Below are positions 43,407 to 53,527 of a stretch of DNA of 64,000 nucleotides, one piece after another. Positions within the stretch are counted from its first letter, which is position 1. Every line of letters begins with the position of its first letter. Under the pieces are notes generated by a model that saw only the letters and a list, made by a program, of their open reading frames with translations, was not told where the DNA came from and did no database searches. The stretch lies in the NCBI RefSeq assembly GCF_027941775.1, contig NZ_CP115917.1, positions 852,501-916,500 of the forward strand, read 5' to 3'. A program made the translations under genes and the position numbers. The stretch is from Tenacibaculum pacificus (GTDB taxonomy: Bacteria > Bacteroidota > Bacteroidia > Flavobacteriales > Flavobacteriaceae).

Positions 43407-46400
43407 TTATTTTCTTAGTAAAGAAAAATGACCTTGGTGTTGATGAGCTTTTCCTTTTCTGTCTATAAGTTCAATTTTAAACCAGTAATCACTTGATGGA
43501 AGTGTTTTTCCGTTATAAAAACCATCCCAACCTTGGTCATCAATAGCAATTATGGCTACAATTTTTCCGTATCTATTAACAATAGTAATATTACTAGAAG
43601 GATAAAAACTAGAATTGGCTCCTTTTATTTTCCATGTATCATTATGTCCATCGCCGTTAGGAGTAAAAAATTTAGGATATTGAATAACAGAAACATCTAA
43701 CATAGCATTAGGTGAACAACCATTTTTATCGTTTACTACGATGGTATATATACCTCCTGTAATGTTTTCAAATACAGGCTCATCTTGAAAAATAGTTTGA
43801 TTACCATCTTCATCTATAAGAGAAAATTGATAATCACCAATACCTAAGTTTTGGTTTTCTGTAATTATTTTGATAGCATAAGAATCTAATCCGCTATTAT
43901 TTGTGTCATCTACAATAACAATATCATCTTCATTTAAAGTAGCTATTTCAGATTCATTTACTACTATTTCGTAGCTTCTTTTACAAGTTGTAGTATCAAG
44001 CATTGTTGCTGTAACAATATAAGTACCTCCTTTTTGTACATCATAAAAAGTATCTGTACTAAGAATATCCGAAGGGTTTCCTTTTAAAGTCCATTGATAA
44101 CCATAAGTTGCATTTGGATTTATTGCTTCTAATTTTGTTTGAGGATTATTTAGGCAAACAATAACAGTAGTATCTACCATAAAAGAAGGTAATGGATTTA
44201 TACGAATATTGAATGTTAAATTGGTATTTACACAAGATGTTTTAGTATTCAGAACTCTAACAAAAATTGTTTGATTATTGATTGTGTTTTCATAATTATT
44301 TTCATTTATAGGAGCAGTTCCTGATTTAGCATCGGCTAAACTTTCGTGAAAACTAACAATATAATTACTCTGTTGATTTTTAGGATATTCATCTAAAATT
44401 TCAAGTGTTTTATTTTTAAGAGTAATGTCTCCATTAATACCATTTGCATCATCGGAATTATTATCTGTTTGGTTATCACAATCAGTATAATCAGTAATAT
44501 TTAAAGGGATTAAAGGTTCAGGATGAATAATTAATTGAAATTTACTAATACCATATCTACAACCAGTTGTTTTATCTAATAAGCTAATATGAATATTTTC
44601 AATAGCAGGATTATCATTTAAAGGAATAGCAGGAGGAACTATAGTTGTTGCTACTTTATTTGAATAATTATTTTTAGGAAGAGGATTGTTTCCTGTTGTA
44701 GCATCTTGTAAAGTGTTATGATAGCTAACTTCAAAAAGCGTAGCGTCTCTACCGTTTAATATATCGATATCTCTTTCTGATAAATTAATATTTTGAGCAA
44801 ATCCATTTCTTGAATTTCCATCAGCAATAGTTGGAATATCACATATTTCTAAATCAGGAATTTTATTTGATATAATAGGTAATCTATTAATGATAATATC
44901 AAAAGTTAAATGATTATTAAAACAACCAGTATTATTATTTACAACACGTACGTAAATGGTTTCTTTATCTTTAGTTTGATTTGTGTAATTGGTGTCATTT
45001 ATTATTGGTGAATTTCCTGAATTTGCATCTACAGCTGTAGTATGAAAAGTAACAGTATAATCAGAAATAGCTTGTGTTGTTCCTAAAATATCAGAAACAC
45101 GATCTCTTAAATTAATGTTACTACTTTTTCCATCGATAAAAGAACCGCTATTAAAATCATCACAAAGCTCAAAATTAGCAACACTTTTAGCAATAGGAGG
45201 CTGTTGTGCCCAAATAGTAAAACTACCAAGACCTGTACAATTATTGTTTGTTTTATCAATAATTTTAATATAAAGTGATTGTGGTGTTTTAGCAGGGAGA
45301 TTTTTATTACGATAATTAGATAGGTTAGTTATTTCATTTTGAACAGCATTTCTATCAGTAATACTTTCAAATATTAAAACATCTAAATTTGGTCTATTAG
45401 CTATCGGGAATAATGCTTTTACATCTGTTGAAACACTACTTAAATCAAAAACAGAAATTCCATCGGTATCGTTATTATTAAGATTGTCATTTCCATCAAT
45501 ATCTAAAAAGTCATCACAACTTTCAAAGCCTCCATTTGCATTGTAAGCTACATCAGTAGCATATCCAACAACAATATCAATCTTAGCTATACGAGAACAT
45601 TTTTTATCAGAAAAAACTTTTACCCAAACAGAAGAGCCATTTGTAACAGAATGTGTTGTTTGATTAATTATTTCAGCAGTATCATTTATGGCATTATTTT
45701 CAGTAGGATAATATTTAAAAGTTTCGTTGAGGTGATTTACTGAAATATTTTTTTGAGCTAGTGTTAAATTAATTGTAGTATTTAAATCAGAGTCTGTATC
45801 ACATTGTTCTAATGTTACCGTATTTGTAATTACAGGTAATGAGTTTACAACTAAATTAAACGATTTAGAAGTATTATTACAATGAGTATTATTTTTATTT
45901 TGGACTCTAACATAAACTTGTTGCGTATTAATAGTTGTGTTTTTATAGGAAGCGTTTTTATCAATAACATCTGTGTTTTCATCTGTTTGAGCACCTGTTA
46001 AAGAAGTGTGGTATGATACTTCATAAATAGCAGGATCTAAAGCTCCTAAAATTTCAGAATCTTTTGTGTTTAGTAAGAAGTTATTAAAATACCCGTCAAT
46101 ATCTGTTCCATTAGTTATGTCATCACATTCTTCATAATTAATAGGAGTTTGAATTATTGGGTTTCCTGTAATAATAGAATTAAAAGAGCTATCAACAAAA
46201 CAATTTTTAGCTATTATATTCCCTATTCTTGTATAAATAATGTCATTATTAGTAAGGTTTGTATAATTAGTAGGTGTTGTTATTTGAGTTGTATATAGTA
46301 CATCACTATAAAATAATACTTCAAATTTTGTGTCATCTTGTCCTGCTAATATTTCGTTTGTTTTAGATGTTAAATCTAGTTGAATGTTTAAATTATTATT

Positions 46401-47489
46401 ACAAGTTAAAAGGGGAGAAATACTTGTGTTATTTATTGGACTTTCTGAGAATTCTAATAAAATATCATCTTCATCACTACACGATCCATCAATAATTTTA
46501 CAGGTGTATTTTCCGTTACCTAAATTAGCTAAATAATCTTTTTTTGTAGCTAGTGGAATAATTACATCATCTTTATACCATTGATAATTGTTTGCTGTAA
46601 TATTAGAAGTTAATAATTTCTCTGTACCACAAATGCTACTTTGTGTAGTAGATGATAAATCAGTACCTAAATCTAAGCCTAAATTAAAACTTCCTTTTTC
46701 TAAAAACACAGCAGTATCATATTGATTATCTGAATTATCAGCAATCACTAATTTTATATGATATGTTACATTAGGAGTTACAGTAGCTTTAGCTGTAAGA
46801 ACTTTTGTTCGACCATCAAAATTTGTATCCCCAAGGTTATTACCAGCAAAATACGTTTCATTCTTAGCAGGACAGCCACCAATAATAGCTGCATGAACAT
46901 TTTTAACACTTACTGGAGTGGTAGAATTTGGTATAACTGCAAGATTTTTATAAGTTGTTGTTCCTGATTTTCTTAATAAGAAAGCAAAACCATCTGCAAA
47001 AGTACAAGGAAAAGTACCTTGGTATTCTTCAGAAGCCATTAAATATCGAAAACTTATTTCATCTGATGTTGGAATAAAGTCAAATTCAATAACACTTGCA
47101 TCATTTAGACTAGGTTCGTTTAAAGATGTACTTAAATCAGTATCGCCTTTTCCTGTTGTAGGTGAATTTAAATTACCTAAAGATGTACCGCTAATAGGAA
47201 AAGCTTTTCCTGTTGAAAGAACAATACCTTCTTTAAAAGGGAAAGTACTTCCTACTTTACTTTTAAAGTAACCATAACTTTTATTTTGTCTATCAGAAGG
47301 AGACCCTGAAACAGAAGAATTTATGTTTGTTATTGATGTACAGTTATTATCAATAAGAACTTTTTCAATAAGGTCTTTAGGATTATATAAAGCTTCTACA
47401 TCATTAACATTATTAACCTGTATGGTTGTTTGTGCTTTTAATGGTGAAAAAATAATAAAGAATACAAATGTGCTTAGTAATATTTTCAT
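43407..47489 (-). CDS. Large secreted surface protein: choice-of-anchor L domain, tandem repeats, gliding-motility (T9SS type B) C-terminal domain
   Basis: This 1360-residue protein has a signal peptide (MKILLSTFVFFIIFSPLKAQ). A choice-of-anchor L domain covers ~25-270 (GIVLSTGKAFPISGT, IEFDFIPTSDEISFRYLMASEEY, DGFAFLL). An Ig-like segment and about six Cys-poor repeats of ~100 residues follow, each with a CDDxxDG or CDxxTDG-like acidic loop, a YxVxFHxSLxDAxSG-type segment and a VRVxN strand. The C-terminal ~90 residues (YPKFFTPNGDGHNDTWKI, IVNRYGKIV, GKTLPSSDYWFKI) are the type B sorting domain for type IX secretion. It is probably an adhesin or matrix protein. Confidence 0.92.
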   Translation of the reverse strand: MKILLSTFVFFIIFSPLKAQTTIQVNNVNDVEALYNPKDLIEKVLIDNNCTSITNINSSVSGSPSDRQNKSYGYFKSKVGSTFPFKEGIVLSTGKAFPISGTSLGNLNSPTTGKGDTDLSTSLNEPSLNDASVIEFDFIPTSDEISFRYLMASEEYQGTFPCTFADGFAFLLRKSGTTTYKNLAVIPNSTTPVSVKNVHAAIIGGCPAKNETYFAGNNLGDTNFDGRTKVLTAKATVTPNVTYHIKLVIADNSDNQYDTAVFLEKGSFNLGLDLGTDLSSTTQSSICGTEKLLTSNITANNYQWYKDDVIIPLATKKDYLANLGNGKYTCKIIDGSCSDEDDILLEFSESPINNTSISPLLTCNNNLNIQLDLTSKTNEILAGQDDTKFEVLFYSDVLYTTQITTPTNYTNLTNNDIIYTRIGNIIAKNCFVDSSFNSIITGNPIIQTPINYEECDDITNGTDIDGYFNNFLLNTKDSEILGALDPAIYEVSYHTSLTGAQTDENTDVIDKNASYKNTTINTQQVYVRVQNKNNTHCNNTSKSFNLVVNSLPVITNTVTLEQCDTDSDLNTTINLTLAQKNISVNHLNETFKYYPTENNAINDTAEIINQTTHSVTNGSSVWVKVFSDKKCSRIAKIDIVVGYATDVAYNANGGFESCDDFLDIDGNDNLNNNDTDGISVFDLSSVSTDVKALFPIANRPNLDVLIFESITDRNAVQNEITNLSNYRNKNLPAKTPQSLYIKIIDKTNNNCTGLGSFTIWAQQPPIAKSVANFELCDDFNSGSFIDGKSSNINLRDRVSDILGTTQAISDYTVTFHTTAVDANSGNSPIINDTNYTNQTKDKETIYVRVVNNNTGCFNNHLTFDIIINRLPIISNKIPDLEICDIPTIADGNSRNGFAQNINLSERDIDILNGRDATLFEVSYHNTLQDATTGNNPLPKNNYSNKVATTIVPPAIPLNDNPAIENIHISLLDKTTGCRYGISKFQLIIHPEPLIPLNITDYTDCDNQTDNNSDDANGINGDITLKNKTLEILDEYPKNQQSNYIVSFHESLADAKSGTAPINENNYENTINNQTIFVRVLNTKTSCVNTNLTFNIRINPLPSFMVDTTVIVCLNNPQTKLEAINPNATYGYQWTLKGNPSDILSTDTFYDVQKGGTYIVTATMLDTTTCKRSYEIVVNESEIATLNEDDIVIVDDTNNSGLDSYAIKIITENQNLGIGDYQFSLIDEDGNQTIFQDEPVFENITGGIYTIVVNDKNGCSPNAMLDVSVIQYPKFFTPNGDGHNDTWKIKGANSSFYPSSNITIVNRYGKIVAIIAIDDQGWDGFYNGKTLPSSDYWFKIELIDRKGKAHQHQGHFSLLRK

Positions 47490-47523
47490 ATATAGATAAT
47501 AATAAATAAAACAGTTAAATAGT

Positions 47524-47552
47524 AAATATCCCTACTTTTAATAGGGATATTT
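47524..47552 (-). terminator. Terminator downstream of the ABC exporter genes
   Basis: AAATATCCCTA (47524-47534) pairs with TAGGGATATTT (47542-47552). It lies between the ABC permease gene and the start of the T9SS protein gene. The remaining bases up to 47715 hold nothing recognisable. Confidence 0.75.
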
Positions 47553-47715
47553 TAGTTTAAATTATTTTTTAATAAGTGTCTATAAAGGTATATAACTTTT
47601 ATAAAAATAGTGATTTTATATATAACTATTTTTAAGTTAATAATTAATTTGATTATCTGATAGTTAGTAAAGGAATTATTCGTTGTAAATCTTAAATAAA
47701 GACAGGTAATTATAT

Positions 47716-48564
47716 TTATAAATCTCTTCTTTTTAATAAAATATATGAAGCATAGATGAAAATAAAAGTCCAAGCTAATACAATAATAATATTTAAAAAA
47801 CTTACCTCATAATTTTTTGTAAAATTAGCACCTATTTGATTAGCTACAGATTTAACAGCTCCTAGTCTAGAAAAAGGTTCTTTGATTAAATTAGCCATTG
47901 CTTCTAGTGGAAAAAATTGCATAATAGAATTAACAGCTTCATCAGTACTTGTTTTTAAATCTTTAAATACCCAGTATAAATAACCTTTTACCATATTTTC
48001 TATAATAAACCAAACAATCATTGTTGCTACTGCAAATGCCGATCGTTTAATTAATATTCCTAAAAATAATCCAAAAGAAAAGAAACCTAAAAGTTTAGTG
48101 AAAAAAGCAAGTAGATAACTTAAATCGGTTAAAATGATAGAAATTTCATTAAAATCTGAATAAATACTACCAAGAATTAATGATACAATAAAAACAAAAA
48201 TAGTTGATATTAAAGAAAAAACAATTACTGTGTAAAATTTAGAAAGTATAAATTCTTTTTTACTTAAGCCATCAATTAGGTTTTGTTTTAATGTTTGATA
48301 ACTGTATTCATTAGTCATCATAGAAACAATTACAAGTAGTAAAAAGAATTTAAAAATAGCAGCAATGTAAGTGTTAAAATGCCATATATAAGGGAAATTA
48401 AAAATACCTTGATCGGCTAAATGAAATTTAATAGGACCAAGATCAAACTTAACAGCAGCTATTAAGGCTACAGATGTTAACAATGCAAAATAGATAATTG
48501 AAAGTACTTTACTAGCTTTGTTATATTTTAATTTATGAAGTTCTATACTTAAAAGTCGAAACAT
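47716..48564 (-). CDS. ABC-2 type exporter permease
   Basis: This 282-residue integral membrane protein has six or so hydrophobic helices and starts MFRLLSIELHKLKYNKASKVL, typical of the ABC-2 family permeases (NatB/BcrB-like). TNEYSYQTLKQNLIDGLSKKEFILSKF is the conserved cytoplasmic loop. It pairs with the ATPase gene 10 bases upstream. The exported substrate is unknown. Confidence 0.88.
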   Translation of the reverse strand: MFRLLSIELHKLKYNKASKVLSIIYFALLTSVALIAAVKFDLGPIKFHLADQGIFNFPYIWHFNTYIAAIFKFFLLLVIVSMMTNEYSYQTLKQNLIDGLSKKEFILSKFYTVIVFSLISTIFVFIVSLILGSIYSDFNEISIILTDLSYLLAFFTKLLGFFSFGLFLGILIKRSAFAVATMIVWFIIENMVKGYLYWVFKDLKTSTDEAVNSIMQFFPLEAMANLIKEPFSRLGAVKSVANQIGANFTKNYEVSFLNIIIVLAWTFIFIYASYILLKRRDL

Positions 48565-48574
48565 AATGGAGGTG

Positions 48575-49471
48575 TTAGTTGTTGCTGGTTAAATCTAAAA
48601 ATTGTTGTTCTAAACTAGGCTTACGTTTTACTAAATGTGAAAGTATTACGTTATTTTTAAAAAGAAATTTATTTATTTCTGATGATGATAAATCAGATGT
48701 TAATTGCGCAATTAAAATGTCATTTTCTTTTTTAATATTTCCGATACAAGGGTGATTGTCTAGTAATTTTATTAACTCATTATTATTTTCGCTACTTAGT
48801 TCGAAAAAACCTCTGGTAGTAGTTAATTCATCAACTTTACCACTATATAGTTTTATACCATTTCTTATAATAAGAACATGAGTACAAACTTTTTCAACTT
48901 CATCAAGTAGGTGAGAAGCTAGTAAAATAGTAGTTCCGTTTTTGGCGATATCTTTAATTATTTGACGAATTTCATGAATTCCTTGCGGATCTAAACCATT
49001 TGTAGGTTCGTCTAAAATTAATATTTCAGGATCATTTAATAATGCCGAAGCAATTGCTAAACGCTGTTTCATACCTAAAGAATAGGTATTGAATTTACTT
49101 TTTCGTCTATCAAAAAGATTTACTATTTTTAATTTTTCTTCAATTTTATTAGATGAAATCCCTTTTATTTTACAAATCAACTGTAAATTTTGAACAGCTG
49201 TCATATATGGATAAAAGTTAGGACGCTCTATAATAGCACCTACTTTTTTTAAAGCTTCATGAGTAGATAATTTACCATTAAACCAACTAAAGTTACCCGA
49301 ATTTTTGTTAACAACATTTAATACAATACCTAAAGTTGTCGATTTTCCGCTTCCGTTAGGTCCAAGAATTCCATAAACATTTCCTTTTTGAATATCAAAA
49401 GATAAGTTATTTACGGCATGAACTTTACCATATTTCTTATCGAGATTTTTTATTGATAAAATTGTTTCCAA
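48575..49471 (-). CDS. ABC-2 type exporter ATP-binding protein
   Basis: This 298-residue ABC ATPase has Walker A GPNGSGKSTT (~38-47), signature YSLGMKQRLAIASAL and Walker B ILILDEPTNGLDPQGI with the H-loop in LLASHLLDEVEKVC. The CcmA/BcrA-like pattern (LDPQGIHEIRQII) suggests drug, lantibiotic or lipid export. The C-terminal ~80 residues have no clear motif. It is transcribed together with the permease that follows. Confidence 0.92.
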   Translation of the reverse strand: METILSIKNLDKKYGKVHAVNNLSFDIQKGNVYGILGPNGSGKSTTLGIVLNVVNKNSGNFSWFNGKLSTHEALKKVGAIIERPNFYPYMTAVQNLQLICKIKGISSNKIEEKLKIVNLFDRRKSKFNTYSLGMKQRLAIASALLNDPEILILDEPTNGLDPQGIHEIRQIIKDIAKNGTTILLASHLLDEVEKVCTHVLIIRNGIKLYSGKVDELTTTRGFFELSSENNNELIKLLDNHPCIGNIKKENDILIAQLTSDLSSSEINKFLFKNNVILSHLVKRKPSLEQQFLDLTSNN

Positions 49472-49549
49472 GTTTTTATATTTTGTTGATTATAAGTATT
49501 TGACGACTAAATATAATTATTGTTACATTTATTGAAAATAAAAAAGACT

Positions 49550-49574
49550 CCCTGGGAAAAGGAAGTCTTTATTA
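49550..49574 (-). terminator. Terminator downstream of the response regulator gene
   Basis: AAAAAGACT pairs with AGTCTTT around a short GC-containing loop that forms extra pairs. It separates the two-component pair from the ABC ATPase gene. Confidence 0.72.
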
Positions 49575-49599
49575 AATAATTTATTTATTAGAAAACTGT

Positions 49600-50298
49600 T
49601 TATACTTTTTCTAATAATCTGAATCCTTCACCATGAATATTGATGATTTCAACATTTTCATCTTCTTTTAAGTATTTTCTAAGTTTAGCGATATACACAT
49701 CCATACTTCTAGATGTAAAGTAATTGTCATCTCTCCAAATTTTTGTTAAGGCTAGCTCACGAGGCATTAAATCATTTTTATGCATTGCTAACATTCTTAA
49801 TAATTTACTTTCTTTTGGAGAAAGTTTTTGAGCTTCAGCACCGTTAAGTGAAAGGTGACGTAATTTAGAGTTAAATTCGAATCCACCAATTTTAAATTCA
49901 AACTCATCAGATTCACTAGAACTTTCGCTTTCTTTACGTTGTAAAATAGCTTTTATTTTATGTAATAAAACTTCTGAATCAAAAGGTTTATTTAAATAAT
50001 CATCTGCCCCAACTTGGTAACCTCTTAAAACATCTTCTTTTAATGTCTTAGCAGTTAAAAATATAATAGGCACTTCTTTATTGGTTGCACGTATATCTAA
50101 TGCTAATGAAAACCCATCTTTACGAGGCATCATTACATCTAAAATACATAAATCGTATTCGCCATTTTTAAACATAATTAAACCATCAATACCATCTTTT
50201 GCAAGTGTAACATTGTAGTCATTTAATGCTAAATAATCTTTAAGAACTGTTCCAAAGTTTGGATCATCTTCTACTAATAATATTTTTTTGCTTCCCAT
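49600..50298 (-). CDS. OmpR/PhoB-family response regulator (RprY-like)
   Basis: This 232-residue regulator has a receiver domain with acidic pocket EDD (10-12), phospho-acceptor Asp54 in CILDVMMP, a Thr in IIFLTAK and a Lys in YLNKPF. A C-terminal winged helix of the OmpR type (LSPKESKLLRMLAMH, YFTSRSMDVYIAKLRKYL) follows. It is 10 bases after the kinase gene. Flavobacterial homologues are called RprY, but its targets are unknown. Confidence 0.93.
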   Translation of the reverse strand: MGSKKILLVEDDPNFGTVLKDYLALNDYNVTLAKDGIDGLIMFKNGEYDLCILDVMMPRKDGFSLALDIRATNKEVPIIFLTAKTLKEDVLRGYQVGADDYLNKPFDSEVLLHKIKAILQRKESESSSESDEFEFKIGGFEFNSKLRHLSLNGAEAQKLSPKESKLLRMLAMHKNDLMPRELALTKIWRDDNYFTSRSMDVYIAKLRKYLKEDENVEIINIHGEGFRLLEKV

Positions 50299-50308
50299 TT
50301 TTTTATTT

Positions 50309-51874
50309 TTATATTAATGGTAATTTCACTGTAAACAAGCTTCCTTTACCTTTTTCACTCTCAACATAAATTAAGCCATGATGGCTATCTATTATTTCTT
50401 TAACATAGGCCAATCCTAAACCACGCCCTTTTACGTTGTGTATGTTTCCGTTATGTTCTCTATAAAACTTATCAAAAATATATTTCTGAGCATTTCTACT
50501 CATTCCAATACCTTCGTCTTTTACTTTGAAAATAAAGTATTTATTGGTGCTTTCGGTGTAAATATCAATTTTAGGTGTATCCTCTGAATATTTTAAAGCA
50601 TTCTCTAATATATTGACAATAATATTAGTTAAATGAAATTGATTTCCAAGAACTTCTGTTGATATTGCTTCGTAATGTGCGTTTACAGTTCCTTTTTTAT
50701 CATCTACCAATAATTGAATGTGTTCAATAGCTTCCTCAATAGTATCGTGCATATCAGTAGCATCTTTACTAATTTCAATCTGATTTTTTTCTAATCTCGA
50801 AATTCTTAAAACATTCTCTACCTGTCCGTGCATTCGTTTATTTTCTTCACGAATCATTTTTACATAGCGTTTTACTTTTTCTTGATCTGATATTATTTGT
50901 GGGTTTTTAATAGCATCTAAAGCTAAATTTATTGTTGCAATAGGTGTTTTAAACTCGTGCGTCATATTATTAATAAAGTCTGTTTTTATTTCAGATATTT
51001 TTTTCTGACGAATTAACTGATATAATGATGTTGCAAAAGCAGCAATAATAATAACTATAAATAATAATGAAAGCCCTAAAACTTTAAATATTTCTGATAA
51101 TATTTTTTTTTGTTCATTAGGAAATTTGATATATAGTTTATACTTACTAATACCATTATCATCTGCTAATAATGGATAGTTTGCATCGTTTGGCTGTATG
51201 TTGAAATAACCAGATTTTAATTGAGTAGCTAATCCATCTTCATACACACCATATTTAAAATTTTGTGTAATATTCATTTTGGCTAACTCTTCTTTTATTG
51301 TGAAATTTAGCTCTTTGTTACTAATTCTTTCATTAATAGGATAGCGTATTTTTCTTTCACGAAGTACATTTTCAATTAGTTGCTTATTAAATTTTGGATA
51401 TGTTTTAAATCGTGAAACACTACTTTCTTTAGTAAAAGGAGTAAAATCTTTATTAGATGATTTCATTATTTGGGAAAAATAAAAATCTTGTTTTCCTGAA
51501 TAGCGTTTAATAATAATAGAATCATTGTTAATAAAATCACCAGGCATTTTTATGCTTTCTCCTAAAATAGTTGTTCCAAATGTGAATTTTCTTTTATTGG
51601 TAGTATCTATTTGTTGAAATAAATAAGTGGTTATTTCTGCATCAGAAACAAATTTTTTATCTTTAAGAAATTCTTGGTTATTTTGAAAAAAATCAGCGTA
51701 CTCTCTATCCTTAATCCTTTCAGAGGTTCTTGCTAATGCAATTTTAATATTGTTGTCAAATTGTTGTTGTTTATTTCTTACTGCATCTTTTATCCAATAA
51801 ACTTGAACAGATATAATTCCTATTAAAGAAATACTCATTAAAACAACAATAAGAATAAAGATTTTCTTACTCAT
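50309..51874 (-). CDS. Sensor histidine kinase (RprX-like)
   Basis: This 521-residue membrane kinase has TM1 at ~5-27, a periplasmic sensor of about 235 residues with no recognised fold, and TM2 at ~264-286. A dimerisation/phospho-acceptor helix with His306 in NNMTHEFKTPIATI follows. The HATPase domain has N box NILENALKYS, DEGIGMS and GRGLGLAYVKEIIDSHHG. It is transcribed with the response regulator; the cluster also holds coaE and ybbR upstream. Confidence 0.93.
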   Translation of the reverse strand: MSKKIFILIVVLMSISLIGIISVQVYWIKDAVRNKQQQFDNNIKIALARTSERIKDREYADFFQNNQEFLKDKKFVSDAEITTYLFQQIDTTNKRKFTFGTTILGESIKMPGDFINNDSIIIKRYSGKQDFYFSQIMKSSNKDFTPFTKESSVSRFKTYPKFNKQLIENVLRERKIRYPINERISNKELNFTIKEELAKMNITQNFKYGVYEDGLATQLKSGYFNIQPNDANYPLLADDNGISKYKLYIKFPNEQKKILSEIFKVLGLSLLFIVIIIAAFATSLYQLIRQKKISEIKTDFINNMTHEFKTPIATINLALDAIKNPQIISDQEKVKRYVKMIREENKRMHGQVENVLRISRLEKNQIEISKDATDMHDTIEEAIEHIQLLVDDKKGTVNAHYEAISTEVLGNQFHLTNIIVNILENALKYSEDTPKIDIYTESTNKYFIFKVKDEGIGMSRNAQKYIFDKFYREHNGNIHNVKGRGLGLAYVKEIIDSHHGLIYVESEKGKGSLFTVKLPLI

Positions 51875-51998
51875 TATTCAAAAATAAATTAATAAAATGA
51901 AGGTGATGTTGCTTTTAACTTATATTAACTAAGTTTCTGTGAAATTAAGATAAATTTAACAAAGATTATTTATAAAAGAGGAATTATTCTTTTTTTTG

Positions 51999-52571
51999 TT
52001 AAAATAGTATGAATATCGGCAATTTTTTTTCTGTTTTGGAAAGAGTTGTATTTTCAATAATATAATTAGATTGTATTGCTTTTTTATTTTGATTCCATTG
52101 ATTTTGAATACGACTTTTAACAGCATCAATTGTTGAAGCATCTCTTTTTAAAACACGTTCAATTCTAATTTTTTCAGGAGCTGTTACTGTTATTATTTTA
52201 TCACAAAAAGAATTACTCCCGTTTTCAAAAAGTATTGCATTTTCGTATAAAACATAAGCTTTGTCTTTGTTTTTAAGTATGAATTTTTGCAAATGGTCGT
52301 TTACTACAGGATGAACAATAGTATTTAAAATTGCTAATTTTTCTTTATCATTAAAAACAATATTTGCTAAATATGGTTTATTAAGTACATCGTTAATATA
52401 TACTTCCTTTCCAAATTCTGAAATTAATTTAGTCTTAATTTCATCTGAAGAATTCATTAGTTTTTTAGCTTCATCATCAGCAATATAAATAGCATTATTT
52501 TTAAATTTAGAAAACATTCTTATAACAGTAGATTTTCCACTACCAATACCACCTGTTAAACCTATAACCAT
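51999..52571 (-). CDS. coaE: Dephospho-CoA kinase, 3' end shifted by a likely indel
   Basis: This kinase performs the last step of coenzyme A synthesis. Walker A is GLTGGIGSGKST (4-15), and LIDEEAK-type DDEAKKLM, NTIVHPVV and VLYENAILFENG follow the family. As read it has 190 residues and ends KKLPIFILF, which does not fit. At eight A residues (minus-strand view of T8 at 52023-52030) adding one A gives KKIADIHTILTKKRIIPLL and a stop at 51970, a 200-residue protein with a typical CoaE tail. The catalytic part is intact in either reading. It overlaps the ybbR-like gene by one base. Confidence 0.9.
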   Translation of the reverse strand: MVIGLTGGIGSGKSTVIRMFSKFKNNAIYIADDEAKKLMNSSDEIKTKLISEFGKEVYINDVLNKPYLANIVFNDKEKLAILNTIVHPVVNDHLQKFILKNKDKAYVLYENAILFENGSNSFCDKIITVTAPEKIRIERVLKRDASTIDAVKSRIQNQWNQNKKAIQSNYIIENTTLSKTEKKLPIFILF

Positions 52572-53386
52572 TATTTATGTATTAAAAAATCTATTTTTTG
52601 GGGAACAATTCTTATAAGAGTAATTGAATCTGGAAACTTCATTAACTTAGGCGTTAAATAGGTTGTTCCATTCATTATTACTTGTTTATAATCACATTCT
52701 ATCTTAAATAAATTTGCGTTAATTTTATTGAAATTTTTTAAACCTACTTTATAAATTATTTTCACTTTTTTAGGAAATATATTTATATTTTTTGGTGCAT
52801 TTTTTATTGATATCGGTATTTCTATTTCTCCTTCTGTAAATTTATCGACAATGATATTTATTTTAGCAGAAGAAGTTTCTATCCTTAGTTTTTTAGGTAT
52901 TTCAATAGTTGCTTTAAGCGTAGTACTTTCAGAGATGTTTTCTAGTTTTATTTTTTTTAAATTTAAACTAGTAATTTTATCGATTAAAGAAGCTTCTCCT
53001 GAAATTAAAACATGACTAGGTGTTATTTTTATTGGCGTAGCTAAATCATGACCGAGTTGAAAGGTGAGTTCTAAATTTGTTTTTAAAGGAACTTTTTTTG
53101 ATTGTAATGTTCCCATTTTTAATGGAATAGTATCTCTTTGAATTTTGATTAATTCAATACCCGAATTTAATTTTAGTTGTACTTTTTTGTGTAGTTTTTT
53201 AGTGGTAAAATAATAGTCAGTAGCTTTTTTTTGAGTAGCCTTTTTTAAATTTAATGTTAGTTTAGATGTTGTAAAACCACTAGTGATTAATTTAAAACCA
53301 GTTCCTTTTACTAGGAGTGTAATATTTTTAATAGGAGTGTCAATAACTATTTTTTGGATAGCGATATTTGTATATATCGTTTCCAT
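52571..53386 (-). CDS. YbbR-like domain protein, N-terminal anchor displaced
   Basis: The 271 residues after the first ATG contain YbbR-like beta domains (LVKGTGFKLI, KVPLKTNLELTFQLG, KITPSHVLISGEASLIDKI, EIEIPISIKNAP). Upstream in frame lies a typical membrane anchor, IPKTFFGFLSASVLFWLLI, but it has no start codon before a TAA. One extra A in the A10 run (minus strand of 53481-53490) would join it to a TTG at 53493 and give a 307-residue protein. YbbR/CdaR proteins modulate diadenylate cyclase in Firmicutes; here the role is unknown. It lies between yajC and coaE. Confidence 0.85.
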   Translation of the reverse strand: METIYTNIAIQKIVIDTPIKNITLLVKGTGFKLITSGFTTSKLTLNLKKATQKKATDYYFTTKKLHKKVQLKLNSGIELIKIQRDTIPLKMGTLQSKKVPLKTNLELTFQLGHDLATPIKITPSHVLISGEASLIDKITSLNLKKIKLENISESTTLKATIEIPKKLRIETSSAKINIIVDKFTEGEIEIPISIKNAPKNINIFPKKVKIIYKVGLKNFNKINANLFKIECDYKQVIMNGTTYLTPKLMKFPDSITLIRIVPQKIDFLIHK

Positions 53387-53527
53387 TTTTATTTCAGTAG
53401 TGTATTCTTTGGATAGATTTATTAGTAGCCAAAAAAGTACAGATGCTGATAAAAAACCAAAAAAGGTTTTAGGTATGTTATTTTTTTTTTCAAATTATTT
53501 AATATACTGCAATCTACATAAAAAACA

